A stretch of 64,000 bases of DNA from Anaerolineae bacterium (GTDB lineage Bacteria; Chloroflexota; Anaerolineae; Aggregatilineales; J027). Positions 36,028 to 46,149 of the stretch are shown piece by piece. The position numbers and the translations under genes are program-made. The stretch lies in assembly GCA_021463865.1 (NCBI GenBank), contig JAJTXY010000008.1, positions 150,451 to 214,450 of the forward strand. The letters run 5' to 3'. The notes under the pieces were generated by a model. The model did not search any database and was not told the DNA's origin. It was given only the letters and a program-made list of their open reading frames with translations. Within the stretch, counting starts at the first letter, position 1, and the number at the start of each line of letters is the position of its first letter.

Positions 36028-37305
36028 ATGATACGCCAATTAAAACTTCGCCATTGGTTGCTGATGGTGATGGCGCTTTCACTGTTGGTGTTCACCCATC
36101 CCCTTCAACATTCCCAAGCCCAAGATGGCGGTACAACCTTTCCTATTACGATTACCGATGCTACGGGCAACGACGTAACCATTGAATCCATTGATGCCAT
36201 TGCATCCGGCAGCGGTGATGTAACGGAAATTATTGCTGCGCTGGGATTTGAGGATAATTTGGTCGGGATTGACATTAGCTCGACCTATCCCGAAGGTTTG
36301 TTAGATCGCATCCCTGAGATTGGCTTTGCACGGCGCTTGGCGGTTGAACCGATTGCGGCAGTGAATCCAACTGTCTTTTTCTGCACCGAAACATGCAGTC
36401 CGGCCAGCGTATTTGACCAACTCCGTGCCCTCAATATCCCGGTGGTCATCATTCCCGATAATTCCGAAAGCGGCATTGAACTGCCCCTCGAAAAAATCAC
36501 AATGGTCGCGGCGGCGCTCGGCGTTCCCGAACAAGGTGAAGCGCTACGAACGCAAGTCGCCCGTGAAATCGAGTGGGCCAAGACCGCCGTTGCCAATGTC
36601 ACTGAAGAACCCACGATTTTGTTCCTCTATGTACGAGGGCGAACCCTACAATTGGTCTCCGGCACCAACACTCCCGCCTATGATCTAATTGCAACAGTAG
36701 ATGGTATTGATGTAGGTGCGGCGGCAGGTGTGGTGGGTTATATGCCGTTGAGTGCCGAAGTCATGTTAAACGCCTATCCTGAGTATATTGTGATGTTTCA
36801 AGGCAGTGTAGACAGTGCGGGTGGGTTGGATAAGGTCAGAGAACTACCCGGCGTTGGGGATACTCCGGCGGCCCAAAACGACCACATTCTCGTGTTTGAT
36901 GACCAATTTATTCTCGGCATGTCTACCCGCACCGGATTAGCGGCCCTCGCCTTAGCCGCCCAAGTGCATCCAACGATGACGTGGGAAACGGAAGTCGCCT
37001 ATCCCTACAGCTACACCGACGCAACAGGCACGAAAATTTCTGTAGAATCCCCGGTATCGGTTTATGCGACTGATGAAACTCTATTGGCAACGGTGCAAGA
37101 ACTTGGCTTCCATACCGAACTAGTAGATACCCCCGTCGAAGGCAGTCTGATTATCGCTAACCAGTCGGCCGATTGGGCCAATTGGCGCGAGGCGGGCTAT
37201 ACGATAGTCGTGGTCAATGATACAGCGGATATTCCCGAAATTGCGGCGGCGTTGGGGGTACCGGGTCGTGGGGAGGCCCTCATCGCACGAAAGGCCGCCA
37301 ATTGA
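36028..37305 (+). CDS. ABC transporter substrate-binding protein (hemin/corrinoid type, HmuT/BtuF-like)
   Basis: Signal peptide; FPITITDATGNDVTIESIDAIASGSGDVTEIIAALGFEDNLVGIDISSTYPEGLLDRIPEIGFARRLAVEPIAAVNPTVFF. Confidence 0.85.
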   Translation: MIRQLKLRHWLLMVMALSLLVFTHPLQHSQAQDGGTTFPITITDATGNDVTIESIDAIASGSGDVTEIIAALGFEDNLVGIDISSTYPEGLLDRIPEIGFARRLAVEPIAAVNPTVFFCTETCSPASVFDQLRALNIPVVIIPDNSESGIELPLEKITMVAAALGVPEQGEALRTQVAREIEWAKTAVANVTEEPTILFLYVRGRTLQLVSGTNTPAYDLIATVDGIDVGAAAGVVGYMPLSAEVMLNAYPEYIVMFQGSVDSAGGLDKVRELPGVGDTPAAQNDHILVFDDQFILGMSTRTGLAALALAAQVHPTMTWETEVAYPYSYTDATGTKISVESPVSVYATDETLLATVQELGFHTELVDTPVEGSLIIANQSADWANWREAGYTIVVVNDTADIPEIAAALGVPGRGEALIARKAAN

Positions 37306-38453
37306 TTGGGAAACTTGCCGTCTGGCAGGCGACAACTCAGCGTTACAGCCGCCTGTTCCCTGTCCGAATTGCCCTTTTGCTGGTGCTGCTGATGATCTTG
37401 GTATTTATCAGTCTCAGCGCGGTCAGTACCGGGGCAGTCAGCATTCAACGAGATGTCGTTTTTAAAGTGTCGATAGATGCGATTGCCGAAAAGCTACATC
37501 TCGATTATGACAGCAGTCTGGATTATACGGCGCGATGCCTCCCCGGTCAGTCATGTGTCCAGCGTGACGCGGCGCTGATTCGAGAAATCCGCTGGCCGCG
37601 TGTGATTATGGCGGGGCTGGTAGGAGCGAGTCTGGCGATTGCGGGGACGGCATTGCAGGGCGCGTTACGCAACCCACTGGCTGACCCCGGTTTGATTGGC
37701 GCTTCGAGTGGGGCGGCGGTTGGCGCAGTGACGGCGATTTTGTTGGGAGTCAATATTGGGGACGTACTCCATTCCGACGCTCCGGCATTGGCACGGCTGA
37801 CACAATCGCTGTTTGCTTTTGCTGCGGCGCTCATCACCACTTTCGGGGTGTTTCGATTGGCCCGCTGGCAAGGACGCACCGACAGCACGAGCCTGCTGCT
37901 GATAGGGTTAGCCATCAATACAATGGCAAGTGCCTATATCGGAATGGCGACCTTTATCAGCGACATCCGCGAAGTCAACGATATTGTGTTTTGGACGTTA
38001 GGTAGTTTTGCGGAGATCTTCTGGCGCGATGTGTATGTGGTCGTGCCCTTTACGGTGCTGAGTGTGGTGATTTTGCCGTTCCTCGCCCGTCAACTCAATC
38101 TTATGACGTTGGGAGAGGCTGAAGCGCAACACTTGGGAGTCAATGCCGAACGACTGCGCGTGATTTGTGTGGCATTGGCGGCGATCACAGTGGGGGTCTC
38201 GGTGGCCTTTGCCGGGATTATTGGATTTGTGGGATTGGTTGTGCCGCATCTCATCCGATTTTTTACCGGGCCAGATCATCGCATTGTATTGCCTGCTAGT
38301 GTATTGACGGGGGCGATTTTGATGATCGCGGCGGATTTGTGGGCACGTACCGTCGCCGTCCCAACCGAAGTGCCTGTGGGTATTGTCACGGCCTTGTTTG
38401 GGGGGCCAGTATTCCTTGTGTTGATTATTTTGAGTCGGCGGGGTAGAAGTTAA
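37302..38453 (+). CDS. FecCD-family iron/heme/corrinoid ABC permease
   Basis: RWPRVIMAGLVGASLAIAGTALQGALRNPLADPGLIGASSGAAVGAV...FAGIIGFVGLVVPHLIRFFTGPDHR...LWARTVAVPTEVPVGIVTALFGGPVFL. Confidence 0.93.
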   Translation: MIGKLAVWQATTQRYSRLFPVRIALLLVLLMILVFISLSAVSTGAVSIQRDVVFKVSIDAIAEKLHLDYDSSLDYTARCLPGQSCVQRDAALIREIRWPRVIMAGLVGASLAIAGTALQGALRNPLADPGLIGASSGAAVGAVTAILLGVNIGDVLHSDAPALARLTQSLFAFAAALITTFGVFRLARWQGRTDSTSLLLIGLAINTMASAYIGMATFISDIREVNDIVFWTLGSFAEIFWRDVYVVVPFTVLSVVILPFLARQLNLMTLGEAEAQHLGVNAERLRVICVALAAITVGVSVAFAGIIGFVGLVVPHLIRFFTGPDHRIVLPASVLTGAILMIAADLWARTVAVPTEVPVGIVTALFGGPVFLVLIILSRRGRS

Positions 38454-39319
38454 TGCTGAATCATCTGGATGCCCAACATCTGCATTATCACATCGGCAAA
38501 GCGACGTTGGTGGGGGATATATCCCTGCAAGTGAACGGCGGCGAAATCTTAGCCATCGTTGGGCCAAACGGCGCAGGCAAGACGACCCTGCTAAAACTAT
38601 TGGCAGGTGATTTGCATCCCCAATCCGGTCAGGTACTGCTGAACGGTCATCCACTGCATCATCACAAACCGCTGGAACTAGCCCGCCACCGTGCGGTCAT
38701 GCCCCAACAGGCCAGCGTTAGCCTCGATTTTACGGCCTATGAGGTCGCCTTGATGGGACGCCATCCACATATTCGTGGTTCGGAAACCCGTGAAGACCAC
38801 CACATTGTCGAAGAAGCCCTACATCGGACCGAGGTGCTGCACCTACGTGAGCAACTCTATGCCACCCTCTCCGGTGGCGAAAAAGCACGGGTGACACTAG
38901 CACGGGTCTTAGCCCAACAGACGCCAATTTTGCTACTGGATGAGCCAACCAGCACACTCGATTTGCGACATCAGCATATGACCATGCAGATTATGCGGGA
39001 ACGGGCCAAAGCTGGCGTGGCAGTCGTCGCGGTGCTGCATGATCTCAACTTAGCCGCCATGTATGCTGATCGCATCGGTATGATTCATAATGGGCAGTTG
39101 GAATTTATCGGCACGCCCGACGAAGTGCTGACGGCAGCCAATATCCATGCTGTATTTGGGTTGGCGGTTGAAGTCTTAGCGCACCCCACCCATCAGTGTC
39201 CGCTCATTGTGCCTCTTGCCACCAATGGGCACGTCGCTACGCCACCAGAAATTGGCGCATCCGCTGGCAGAAAAGTGCTGGCTGATCAAAGAGTGACAAG
39301 TGCCCCGCATTTGGGATGA
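38453..39319 (+). CDS. ABC transporter ATP-binding protein (heme/corrinoid importer)
   Basis: AIVGPNGAGKTTLLKLLAG, LSGGEKARVTLARVLAQQTPILLLDEPTSTLD, HDLNLAAMYADRI. Confidence 0.94.
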   Translation: MLNHLDAQHLHYHIGKATLVGDISLQVNGGEILAIVGPNGAGKTTLLKLLAGDLHPQSGQVLLNGHPLHHHKPLELARHRAVMPQQASVSLDFTAYEVALMGRHPHIRGSETREDHHIVEEALHRTEVLHLREQLYATLSGGEKARVTLARVLAQQTPILLLDEPTSTLDLRHQHMTMQIMRERAKAGVAVVAVLHDLNLAAMYADRIGMIHNGQLEFIGTPDEVLTAANIHAVFGLAVEVLAHPTHQCPLIVPLATNGHVATPPEIGASAGRKVLADQRVTSAPHLG

Positions 39320-40136
39320 TATGCACTTCGGCCTGTGGAATTAGTTCCCGCAATTGATTGACGCGGTAATCCGGCAGCAGCACATCATTATCGCCAATCA
39401 ACATCAGCGTGGGTGCGGCGATCCGCTGCAAATACTCCTCCAAATTATGGAAGATAAACAGAAACCGGATGGACTGCTCCATCACATATACGCGGCTTCG
39501 CATATGATGATCAATCAGTTCGTCCGAAAGCTGTGTGTGGTCATAAGGGACTTTCCACGACTTGAGAATATTCTTCAAAAAAATCCGCTTTACATCCGAC
39601 CCTTTCGGGAAATAATCCGCCAGCAGCCCCACACCGGGCAGGGTTAACGGCGCGATATGCAGCACCGCTGATTTCGGCATTTTTACTGCCAACCTAGTAT
39701 TCCCCAACAAACCTTTGGGCACAGGCGTATCATACAAAATCAACTTCGACACATAGTCGGGGTGAATCGCTGCCAAGCGTGCTGAAATAATGCCGCCGAG
39801 CGAATGGCCGACCAGCGTAACGGGCTTGATATTGAGGTAATTGATGAAATCCAAATAAAGTTGGATATGCTTGGTTGGGTCATAGCCCCACCACGGCTTG
39901 GAGCTTTCGCCATAACCCAAGAGGTCAATGGCAATGATACGATAATCGGCTTCAAATTCTTCGATGAGAGGTCGCCAAAAATAGGCGCTGTTTTCCGCCA
40001 AGCCGTGCAGCAGAACCAACGGCGGGCCGTCACGTCGTCCACATTCCCGATACCCAAGGGTTGCCTTCCCTATTTCAACCGTTCGGACAGGGGGATCATA
40101 TTGAAGCATGGGTGATTCGCTCTCCCGATAGATCAA
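39237..40136 (-). CDS. Alpha/beta hydrolase
   Basis: LVLLHGLAENSAYFWRPL, LLGYGESSKPWWGYDPTKH, LVGHSLGGIISARLA, IPNAGHLSLFDQP. Confidence 0.9.
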   Translation of the reverse strand: MIYRESESPMLQYDPPVRTVEIGKATLGYRECGRRDGPPLVLLHGLAENSAYFWRPLIEEFEADYRIIAIDLLGYGESSKPWWGYDPTKHIQLYLDFINYLNIKPVTLVGHSLGGIISARLAAIHPDYVSKLILYDTPVPKGLLGNTRLAVKMPKSAVLHIAPLTLPGVGLLADYFPKGSDVKRIFLKNILKSWKVPYDHTQLSDELIDHHMRSRVYVMEQSIRFLFIFHNLEEYLQRIAAPTLMLIGDNDVLLPDYRVNQLRELIPQAEVHIIPNAGHLSLFDQPALFCQRMRQFLVA

Positions 40137-40263
40137 AGAGCACTGTCGAAATATTAGCGAAGCCTCAATATACCATAACTCTGTTGGAGCTTGAAAGATT
40201 TAACTGGGATTTAAAGGAGGAGGATTGCTTCAATCTTCAACCCTCCTGCTCCAAAAAGTCGTT

Positions 40264-43200
40264 TTAGCCGCCGGGGGTGGTCAAGATAAAGGGCACAGAC
40301 GGAGAGATATATTCCTGATCCCCATAGACCACCAAGCGCAGTTGATATTCGCCGGGGGGTAGGGCCTCTGCCATAAACGTTTCCAAATAGGACGGCGTGG
40401 TATATTGCTCAGGGTGGGTGCTGCCCAATGTTGTCCAAGCGGTGAAGGGGCCGCCAATCACATCAATCTTGTAGTAAACAAAATTGATTCCCGGTGGAGT
40501 AAAAGCCACCCCATAAATCGGGATATTGCCGCTGAGGACTTCACCCGGCGCTGGGGACGTGATATAACCCGTCGCTGTCCACGGGCCGCCACTGTTTACA
40601 GGCGCAGAAGCAACCAGCGTTTCTGGGATACAAGCATACATGGGCAAAATCGGGTGTCCACTTGACGCAGCATAGGTTTGTGCTCCGCGTGCAGCGGACG
40701 TATTACCCGGTGGCATGATAAACGCCTGTTCAACTGCATCCGGCACTTGACCCAGAATTTCGACGGGTATCATGCAATATTTGGGGAGCGCGGGAGCATC
40801 GGGATGCTGGGCCATCAAGATATTTTGCTGGTCAGGCGAGAGAGGGCGCACCCACACCCGCACAATCCCCGGTTCGATTTCGATCAACTGTGGGCCAAAT
40901 TCCGAACGCGGAACAGGGGTTATGACGTTTTGCGGATAGGGGACAAGGCCGCCGTTACCATCCGGCAGATAAGGCGCTCCGTCAATATACCATTCAGTGC
41001 GATAGGCGGGACAATCAAAGGCAGGGTCACGCATCTGACGCACATCACAAATGCGCTGTTGTGAAACACCCCCCGGCACAGGCAGGGTACTCGGCGGGAA
41101 GGAATAGGCCGCATAAATCCCCAGCATAGTATCGTTCCAGATGGGGGCCGCGCCTTGAATCCCCGAAATGTTCCGCATGGGGCGGCTGTCGCTGTTACCC
41201 GACCAGACCCCTACAGCCAGATCATGGGTATAACCCACCGTCCAGTTATCTTTATAGTCGTTGGTCGTTCCCGTTTTGACGGAGGTCAGCAAATTACCCG
41301 TATTGAGTGGGCTGTTGGAGCCAAAGGCAGGGCTGCGGGCGTTGTTGTCGGACAAAATATCGCTGATGATAAAAGCGATACGCTCATCCAAAACGGGTTG
41401 GGGATTGGGGCCATTGTGGATACTGTTGCCCGTTTCCGTACCCGATGGGCAGCCCTCTTCATATTCATAGAGGATGTTGCCTTTTTTATCTAAGACACAG
41501 CGAATCGTGGTCGGTTTGACATATTTGCCGCCGCGTGCAAAGGTGGCATACCCATTAGTTAACTCCATCAAGGTAATATCACCCCCACCAAGTGTTAGGG
41601 ACAAGCCATATTGTGAGGCGTCTTGGCTGAGGCTTTCGACCCCAAAGCGGTGCATAAATTGGAGCAGATAGTCCACGCCCACTTTTTCCAATGTCATGAC
41701 CGCCGGAATGTTATAGGAATTTGCAAGGGTATCCCTTACGCGCTGCGGGCCATGAAAACGACCATCATAATTCGCAGGCACATAGGTGGCCTGACCGGGG
41801 ATGCCAAATTGCACGGGCGCATCCCAGATGATCGTTCCGGCTGTCCAACCTTGTTCCATCGCGGCAGCATAGGTAAAGGCCTTCATGGTACTTCCCGGCT
41901 GACGCAGTGAAATCGCCACATTCACCCGGCCATCAATCGAATCGTCGTTATAGTCTACACTCCCGACCATCGCCATAATTTCGCCGGAGGGGGGGTGAAT
42001 GACCACCACCGCTGAATTGGTCAAATCATGGGCGTCCCGCACTTCAGCGACACGGCGTGTTACCGAGTCTTGGGCGATTTGCTGAAACTGCTGATTCAGG
42101 GTGGTATAGACACGCAAACCGCCATTGTTAATCAGGTCAGGTGAGTAGCCTAAATCGGTCAGCAACGTTTCGAGTTCGTCCTGTGCATAGATCACAAAAT
42201 GTGGAGCGGTGTCCAGCGGAATATCAGGGCTGGCGAAAACGAGTGTCTGCTGCTTGGCGTCGTCAGCTTCTTGTTGGGTGATGTACCCCTCCTGCACCAT
42301 CAAGTCCAAGACCAACTGCTGGCGTTCCATCACACGCTGCTGCACAAGGGGGTCGGGATTGAGCGGGTCTAGGAGGCTGGGGGATTGGGGCAGTGCCGCC
42401 AACAACGCCGCCTCGTTGAGATTTAATTCTTTGGCCGACTTACCAAAATACACCTGTGAGGCCGCCTCTACCCCATAGGCCAGATTGCCGTAATAAATCT
42501 GGTTGAGGTAGAGTTCCATAATCTCATCTTTGGAGAGTTTCCGGTTGAGCACAATCGCCAGCATCGCCTCATCCATTTTGCGGCTAATGGTCTGTTCTTG
42601 ACGATATTCGGGGTCAAAGACGACATTCCGTACCAATTGTTGACTGATGGTACTCGCCCCGGAGACAACCTGCCCTTCACGCAGATAATCGCGCATCGAG
42701 CGCATAATACTGGGGATATCTACCCCAATATTGTCATAAAAGGTATCGTCCTCAACTGAGACCGTTGCCCAAATCATATAGTCGGGAATTTCATCAAGGC
42801 CAATTCGCTTGCGGCGTCCTTGACCAAACACCTCGTAAATCTGGTTGCCATCACGGTCATAGATGTAGGTCGTCTCAAAATTGGTTGGGTTGGTCGGGTC
42901 ATCAAGATTATTGAGTTCACGCTCCAGATCGCCAATACGGTCTTCGACACGGCTGGAATAGGCGCTGTAAACAAAAAACAGGCCAATGACGCTGGTGATC
43001 GCAAAGACCCCCACCACGCCAAAACAGCCCAATAAGCAGTTCGGGTTTAGACAGCCCTTGCGTTGTTTGCCATTTTGCCTGCGCCAATTACGGGCAGCAG
43101 AAACACGTGAGGGGCGAGCGGGTGGATTACCCGGATATTGCTGGGGGGCTTGCTGCACAAATTGAGGCCGACCTTCGGGGGGGATTTGCGTAGGAATCGA

Positions 43201-43278
43201 ATGGGGGTCATGGGGTCGAGTTGGGCCATATCCCGGCATATTAGGTTCAGTAGGTTCATTAGGCGCATGATTCGTCAT
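40264..43278 (-). CDS. Class A penicillin-binding protein (PBP1A: GT51 transglycosylase plus transpeptidase)
   Basis: VSVEDDTFYDNIGVDIPSIMRSMRDYLREGQVVSGASTISQQLVRN; LRQPGSTMKAF (SxxK), SYN, SVKTGTTNDYKDNW (KTG). Confidence 0.94.
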   Translation of the reverse strand: MTNHAPNEPTEPNMPGYGPTRPHDPHSIPTQIPPEGRPQFVQQAPQQYPGNPPARPSRVSAARNWRRQNGKQRKGCLNPNCLLGCFGVVGVFAITSVIGLFFVYSAYSSRVEDRIGDLERELNNLDDPTNPTNFETTYIYDRDGNQIYEVFGQGRRKRIGLDEIPDYMIWATVSVEDDTFYDNIGVDIPSIMRSMRDYLREGQVVSGASTISQQLVRNVVFDPEYRQEQTISRKMDEAMLAIVLNRKLSKDEIMELYLNQIYYGNLAYGVEAASQVYFGKSAKELNLNEAALLAALPQSPSLLDPLNPDPLVQQRVMERQQLVLDLMVQEGYITQQEADDAKQQTLVFASPDIPLDTAPHFVIYAQDELETLLTDLGYSPDLINNGGLRVYTTLNQQFQQIAQDSVTRRVAEVRDAHDLTNSAVVVIHPPSGEIMAMVGSVDYNDDSIDGRVNVAISLRQPGSTMKAFTYAAAMEQGWTAGTIIWDAPVQFGIPGQATYVPANYDGRFHGPQRVRDTLANSYNIPAVMTLEKVGVDYLLQFMHRFGVESLSQDASQYGLSLTLGGGDITLMELTNGYATFARGGKYVKPTTIRCVLDKKGNILYEYEEGCPSGTETGNSIHNGPNPQPVLDERIAFIISDILSDNNARSPAFGSNSPLNTGNLLTSVKTGTTNDYKDNWTVGYTHDLAVGVWSGNSDSRPMRNISGIQGAAPIWNDTMLGIYAAYSFPPSTLPVPGGVSQQRICDVRQMRDPAFDCPAYRTEWYIDGAPYLPDGNGGLVPYPQNVITPVPRSEFGPQLIEIEPGIVRVWVRPLSPDQQNILMAQHPDAPALPKYCMIPVEILGQVPDAVEQAFIMPPGNTSAARGAQTYAASSGHPILPMYACIPETLVASAPVNSGGPWTATGYITSPAPGEVLSGNIPIYGVAFTPPGINFVYYKIDVIGGPFTAWTTLGSTHPEQYTTPSYLETFMAEALPPGEYQLRLVVYGDQEYISPSVPFILTTPGG

Positions 43279-43431
43279 GGGGAAACTGCCTTGACTTAGT
43301 TATGTATCAACAGTTCTATCCTAACTCAATTATGGAGTGGGGTCTATCTATCGCAGGGGGAGCGTGTGGATTCGTGTGGGAACAGTGGGCTGATCGGTGC
43401 GACCAACCCACGTTGTCAAATATTCAAAGGC

Positions 43432-45477
43432 TCACGGCCCAACACGCACCCATGCCCCCACAGGAGTAACGGGAGGTGTCGCCTTCGGGTCAAGCTGCGG
43501 CGGGATGTAGTAAGGGAAATTGGGGTCTATAACCGGGTCATTCGGCGGGTTAATTTTAAATTCGGTGCTAACCGAGACCCCCGATGAAGGCAGGCGGATG
43601 GTTAAGCGGTAGAGTCCCGCTGAAAGAGCTTGCGCGGGATTACCAATCCACAAATCCGTCACTCGTCCATTGGCCGCATAGCCCCATGTCCCTACGAGTT
43701 CAATATTGAAACTACCGCCGTCAATAGATTGCAATTGGGCGCGAATTTCGGTGGCGGGGGAGACATTGGCAAAATCAAAAGCCGCATAGACCGCGCCTTG
43801 ATTATAGGGAAATTCGGTGGCTAGTGGGCCATTGGCGGTCGCACTGACACCAAGATTGCCAATACTCGGCGGCACGGTTTGGGTGGCGACACTAAAACTG
43901 GCATTCAAGGCGGTGCTTGGATAACCCGACAATTGAACTTTGACCTGCCATGTCCCCGGTGCGACATTCGTACTGCCATCAAAAGGCGTATCAGTAAATG
44001 TGCCGCTGGTAGTGGCGGTGTTCCACGCCTGCGGGCGGGTAAATTGGATGACGCCGTTGAGATACCATTCCACAATCAACTGTGACCCGTTTGGCACATT
44101 GGCATAGTTCCAACGGGCGAACACCTGCTTGGTATTGGTGGGGAAACTCGATTGGGTAGCCCCATTCGCCGTTGTGGAAAAAGTTAAACTGGAAAAGGTC
44201 GGGGTGGTCGTACTGCCCGCGATGGTAAATGTGCCATTCACCTCTACCCCTGCCTGCCCGACGACCAGAATCCGCACTTGATACGTACCGGGGTTCAACC
44301 CTGCGACATTATCAAACAAGGAAACATCACGTATCGTGCCACTCGTGCCATATTTGCTGAAATCCCATGCTTCGGTGCGATCCGCCACCGTCACCCCATC
44401 GCGTATCCAAATCCGACGTACCTGTGCGGCGTTGGGCATATTGGCATAATCCCAAATGGCAAAGACGGCCTTCGTTCCATTGGGGAAATTGGTCGCCGCT
44501 GTGCCGTTGCCGCTGGTAGCAAACCGCAGATTGGTGAAACGGGGTCCTAAATTCGATTCGACTTTGAATGTGCCTTCGACACGCACCGTCGGAAAATCGC
44601 GTAGATAAATCACAACACGATAATCACCGGGTTCAAGGCCATAACCGGAATCAAAGTTGTAGGTACGAATATGGGTGAGTGTGCCACTCGTACCCCATTC
44701 CGGTTTCCATGCTTCATCCCGACTGATGAACTGCGACCCGTTGCGATACCACTCGCGCCGCATCACCGCGCCACTGGGCACATTGGCAAACTGCCACCGC
44801 GCATAAACCTCTTGTGTGCCATAGGGGAAAACCGTCGTCGCTGTGCCGCCGCTGGTACTGCTGAATGTCAGATTACTAAAGGTTGGGGCAACCCCGCTAA
44901 TGGTAAATGTGCCCGAAATTTCCGTGCCATAGGTGGACAGACGAATGACCACATAATAGCTGCCTGCGGAGAGTCCAGCCTGTGTATCAAAATATTTGAT
45001 ATGGGTCAGCCGGCCCGTAATACCCCAATTGCTACTCCATGCCTCATCTCGGGATGTCACCAAAACCCCATCCCGATACCACTGGCGCGTCATGTTTGTC
45101 CCAATGGGCACATTAGCATAATTCCAGCGCACATAAATTTCTTTGGTGCCGGGTGGAAAAATGGTCATATCCGCGCCGCCCGCCGTCGTGCTGAACGAAA
45201 TGTTGCTAAACGAGGGTGGGCCGGATGGCTGTGGGGTGGGATTGTTAGCAATGACCTGCCGTGTGGCGGTGGCACTTGGAAAGAGGGTAGCAGTCGGTAC
45301 GCCGGGGACATCATCACCCCCTTGTGAAACAATCGCCGTTGCAGTCAATTGAATCGGCCCAATGACTGGCCCGGTAGTGGGGACGGTATTTTTGTTGTCA
45401 TCGCTACTCGACAAGTTGCAGGCCAATATCGGCAATACAAATAACATCATAAATAAGCAAAATAGTCGTCTGGTCAT
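43432..45477 (-). CDS. Lipoprotein with five tandem beta-sandwich-like repeats
   Basis: Lipobox LPILAC; five copies of [S/T]F[S/T]NLxFxTxxxGxxxTxFPxGTKxVxAxWxYANVPxGxxxxxxWYxxGxxxxxRxEAW. Confidence 0.8.
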   Translation of the reverse strand: MTRRLFCLFMMLFVLPILACNLSSSDDNKNTVPTTGPVIGPIQLTATAIVSQGGDDVPGVPTATLFPSATATRQVIANNPTPQPSGPPSFSNISFSTTAGGADMTIFPPGTKEIYVRWNYANVPIGTNMTRQWYRDGVLVTSRDEAWSSNWGITGRLTHIKYFDTQAGLSAGSYYVVIRLSTYGTEISGTFTISGVAPTFSNLTFSSTSGGTATTVFPYGTQEVYARWQFANVPSGAVMRREWYRNGSQFISRDEAWKPEWGTSGTLTHIRTYNFDSGYGLEPGDYRVVIYLRDFPTVRVEGTFKVESNLGPRFTNLRFATSGNGTAATNFPNGTKAVFAIWDYANMPNAAQVRRIWIRDGVTVADRTEAWDFSKYGTSGTIRDVSLFDNVAGLNPGTYQVRILVVGQAGVEVNGTFTIAGSTTTPTFSSLTFSTTANGATQSSFPTNTKQVFARWNYANVPNGSQLIVEWYLNGVIQFTRPQAWNTATTSGTFTDTPFDGSTNVAPGTWQVKVQLSGYPSTALNASFSVATQTVPPSIGNLGVSATANGPLATEFPYNQGAVYAAFDFANVSPATEIRAQLQSIDGGSFNIELVGTWGYAANGRVTDLWIGNPAQALSAGLYRLTIRLPSSGVSVSTEFKINPPNDPVIDPNFPYYIPPQLDPKATPPVTPVGAWVRVGP
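43557..45213 (-). repeat. Five tandem coding repeats (~110-130 aa each)
   Basis: Aligned by eye: NISFSTTAGG..., NLTFSSTSGG..., NLRFATSGNG..., SLTFSTTANG..., NLGVSATANG... Confidence 0.75.
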
Positions 45478-45672
45478 AATAATGTGCCTCTTTCATCGCA
45501 GGTGTGTTCTAAGTTTATTATCTAGCCATCCTAGCTCGGCTACACGGTTGCCTCATCACGTATGTGTCACCCTTGCCCTACGCCTCCTCTGTTATTCCAC
45601 CCTTTGAAACATCCGTTAAACCCATTTATAATCAAATCCCAATGAGATTCGTATGGGTCAGGAGACGGATGC

Positions 45673-46131
45673 GTGCCTCAAGTCCAACAAAATATCAAAA
45701 TTGATGCTCCGGTTGAAAAAGTTTTCGCTTTTATTGCTGAACAGCCTGAACGCATGGTGGAATGGTGGCCGCCGATTGAACTGCAAGAACGCTTGACCCC
45801 ACCCCCCACCCAAGTGGGTTCTCGATCTCGCTATCAATATAACATGATGGGCATTAAAGTGCGGGGGGAACATGAGGTGATGCAGTGTGTCACCAATCAG
45901 CGGCTCTACATCAAAACCCTGACCGGATTAGATTGCGCTTTTGACTTTCAATTTGAAGCCCCTGATGCCAACCAAACCCAGTTAACCGTCCGAATGGAAT
46001 ATATGCTGCCTGCTTCGGTTTTGGGACGCATTCTTGACAAGACATTGGTCGAACGGGAAAATCTCCAAAATTTGGAGATCGGCCTCACGAATCTTAAACG
46101 CATTCTCGAACAAGGGTTAGCGATCAGCTAA
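45673..46131 (+). CDS. SRPBCC/START-like polyketide cyclase/dehydrase-fold protein
   Basis: VQQNIKIDAPVEKVFAFIAEQPERMVEWWPPI...LTPPPTQVGSRSRYQYNMMGIKVRGEHEV; GTG start. Confidence 0.8.
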   Translation: MPQVQQNIKIDAPVEKVFAFIAEQPERMVEWWPPIELQERLTPPPTQVGSRSRYQYNMMGIKVRGEHEVMQCVTNQRLYIKTLTGLDCAFDFQFEAPDANQTQLTVRMEYMLPASVLGRILDKTLVERENLQNLEIGLTNLKRILEQGLAIS

Positions 46132-46149
46132 TTTTTAGGAGTACCCTAC

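Noticed and set aside
44671-45327. 218-aa + strand ORF
   Set aside because: Antisense to the five-repeat lipoprotein gene; no family motif.
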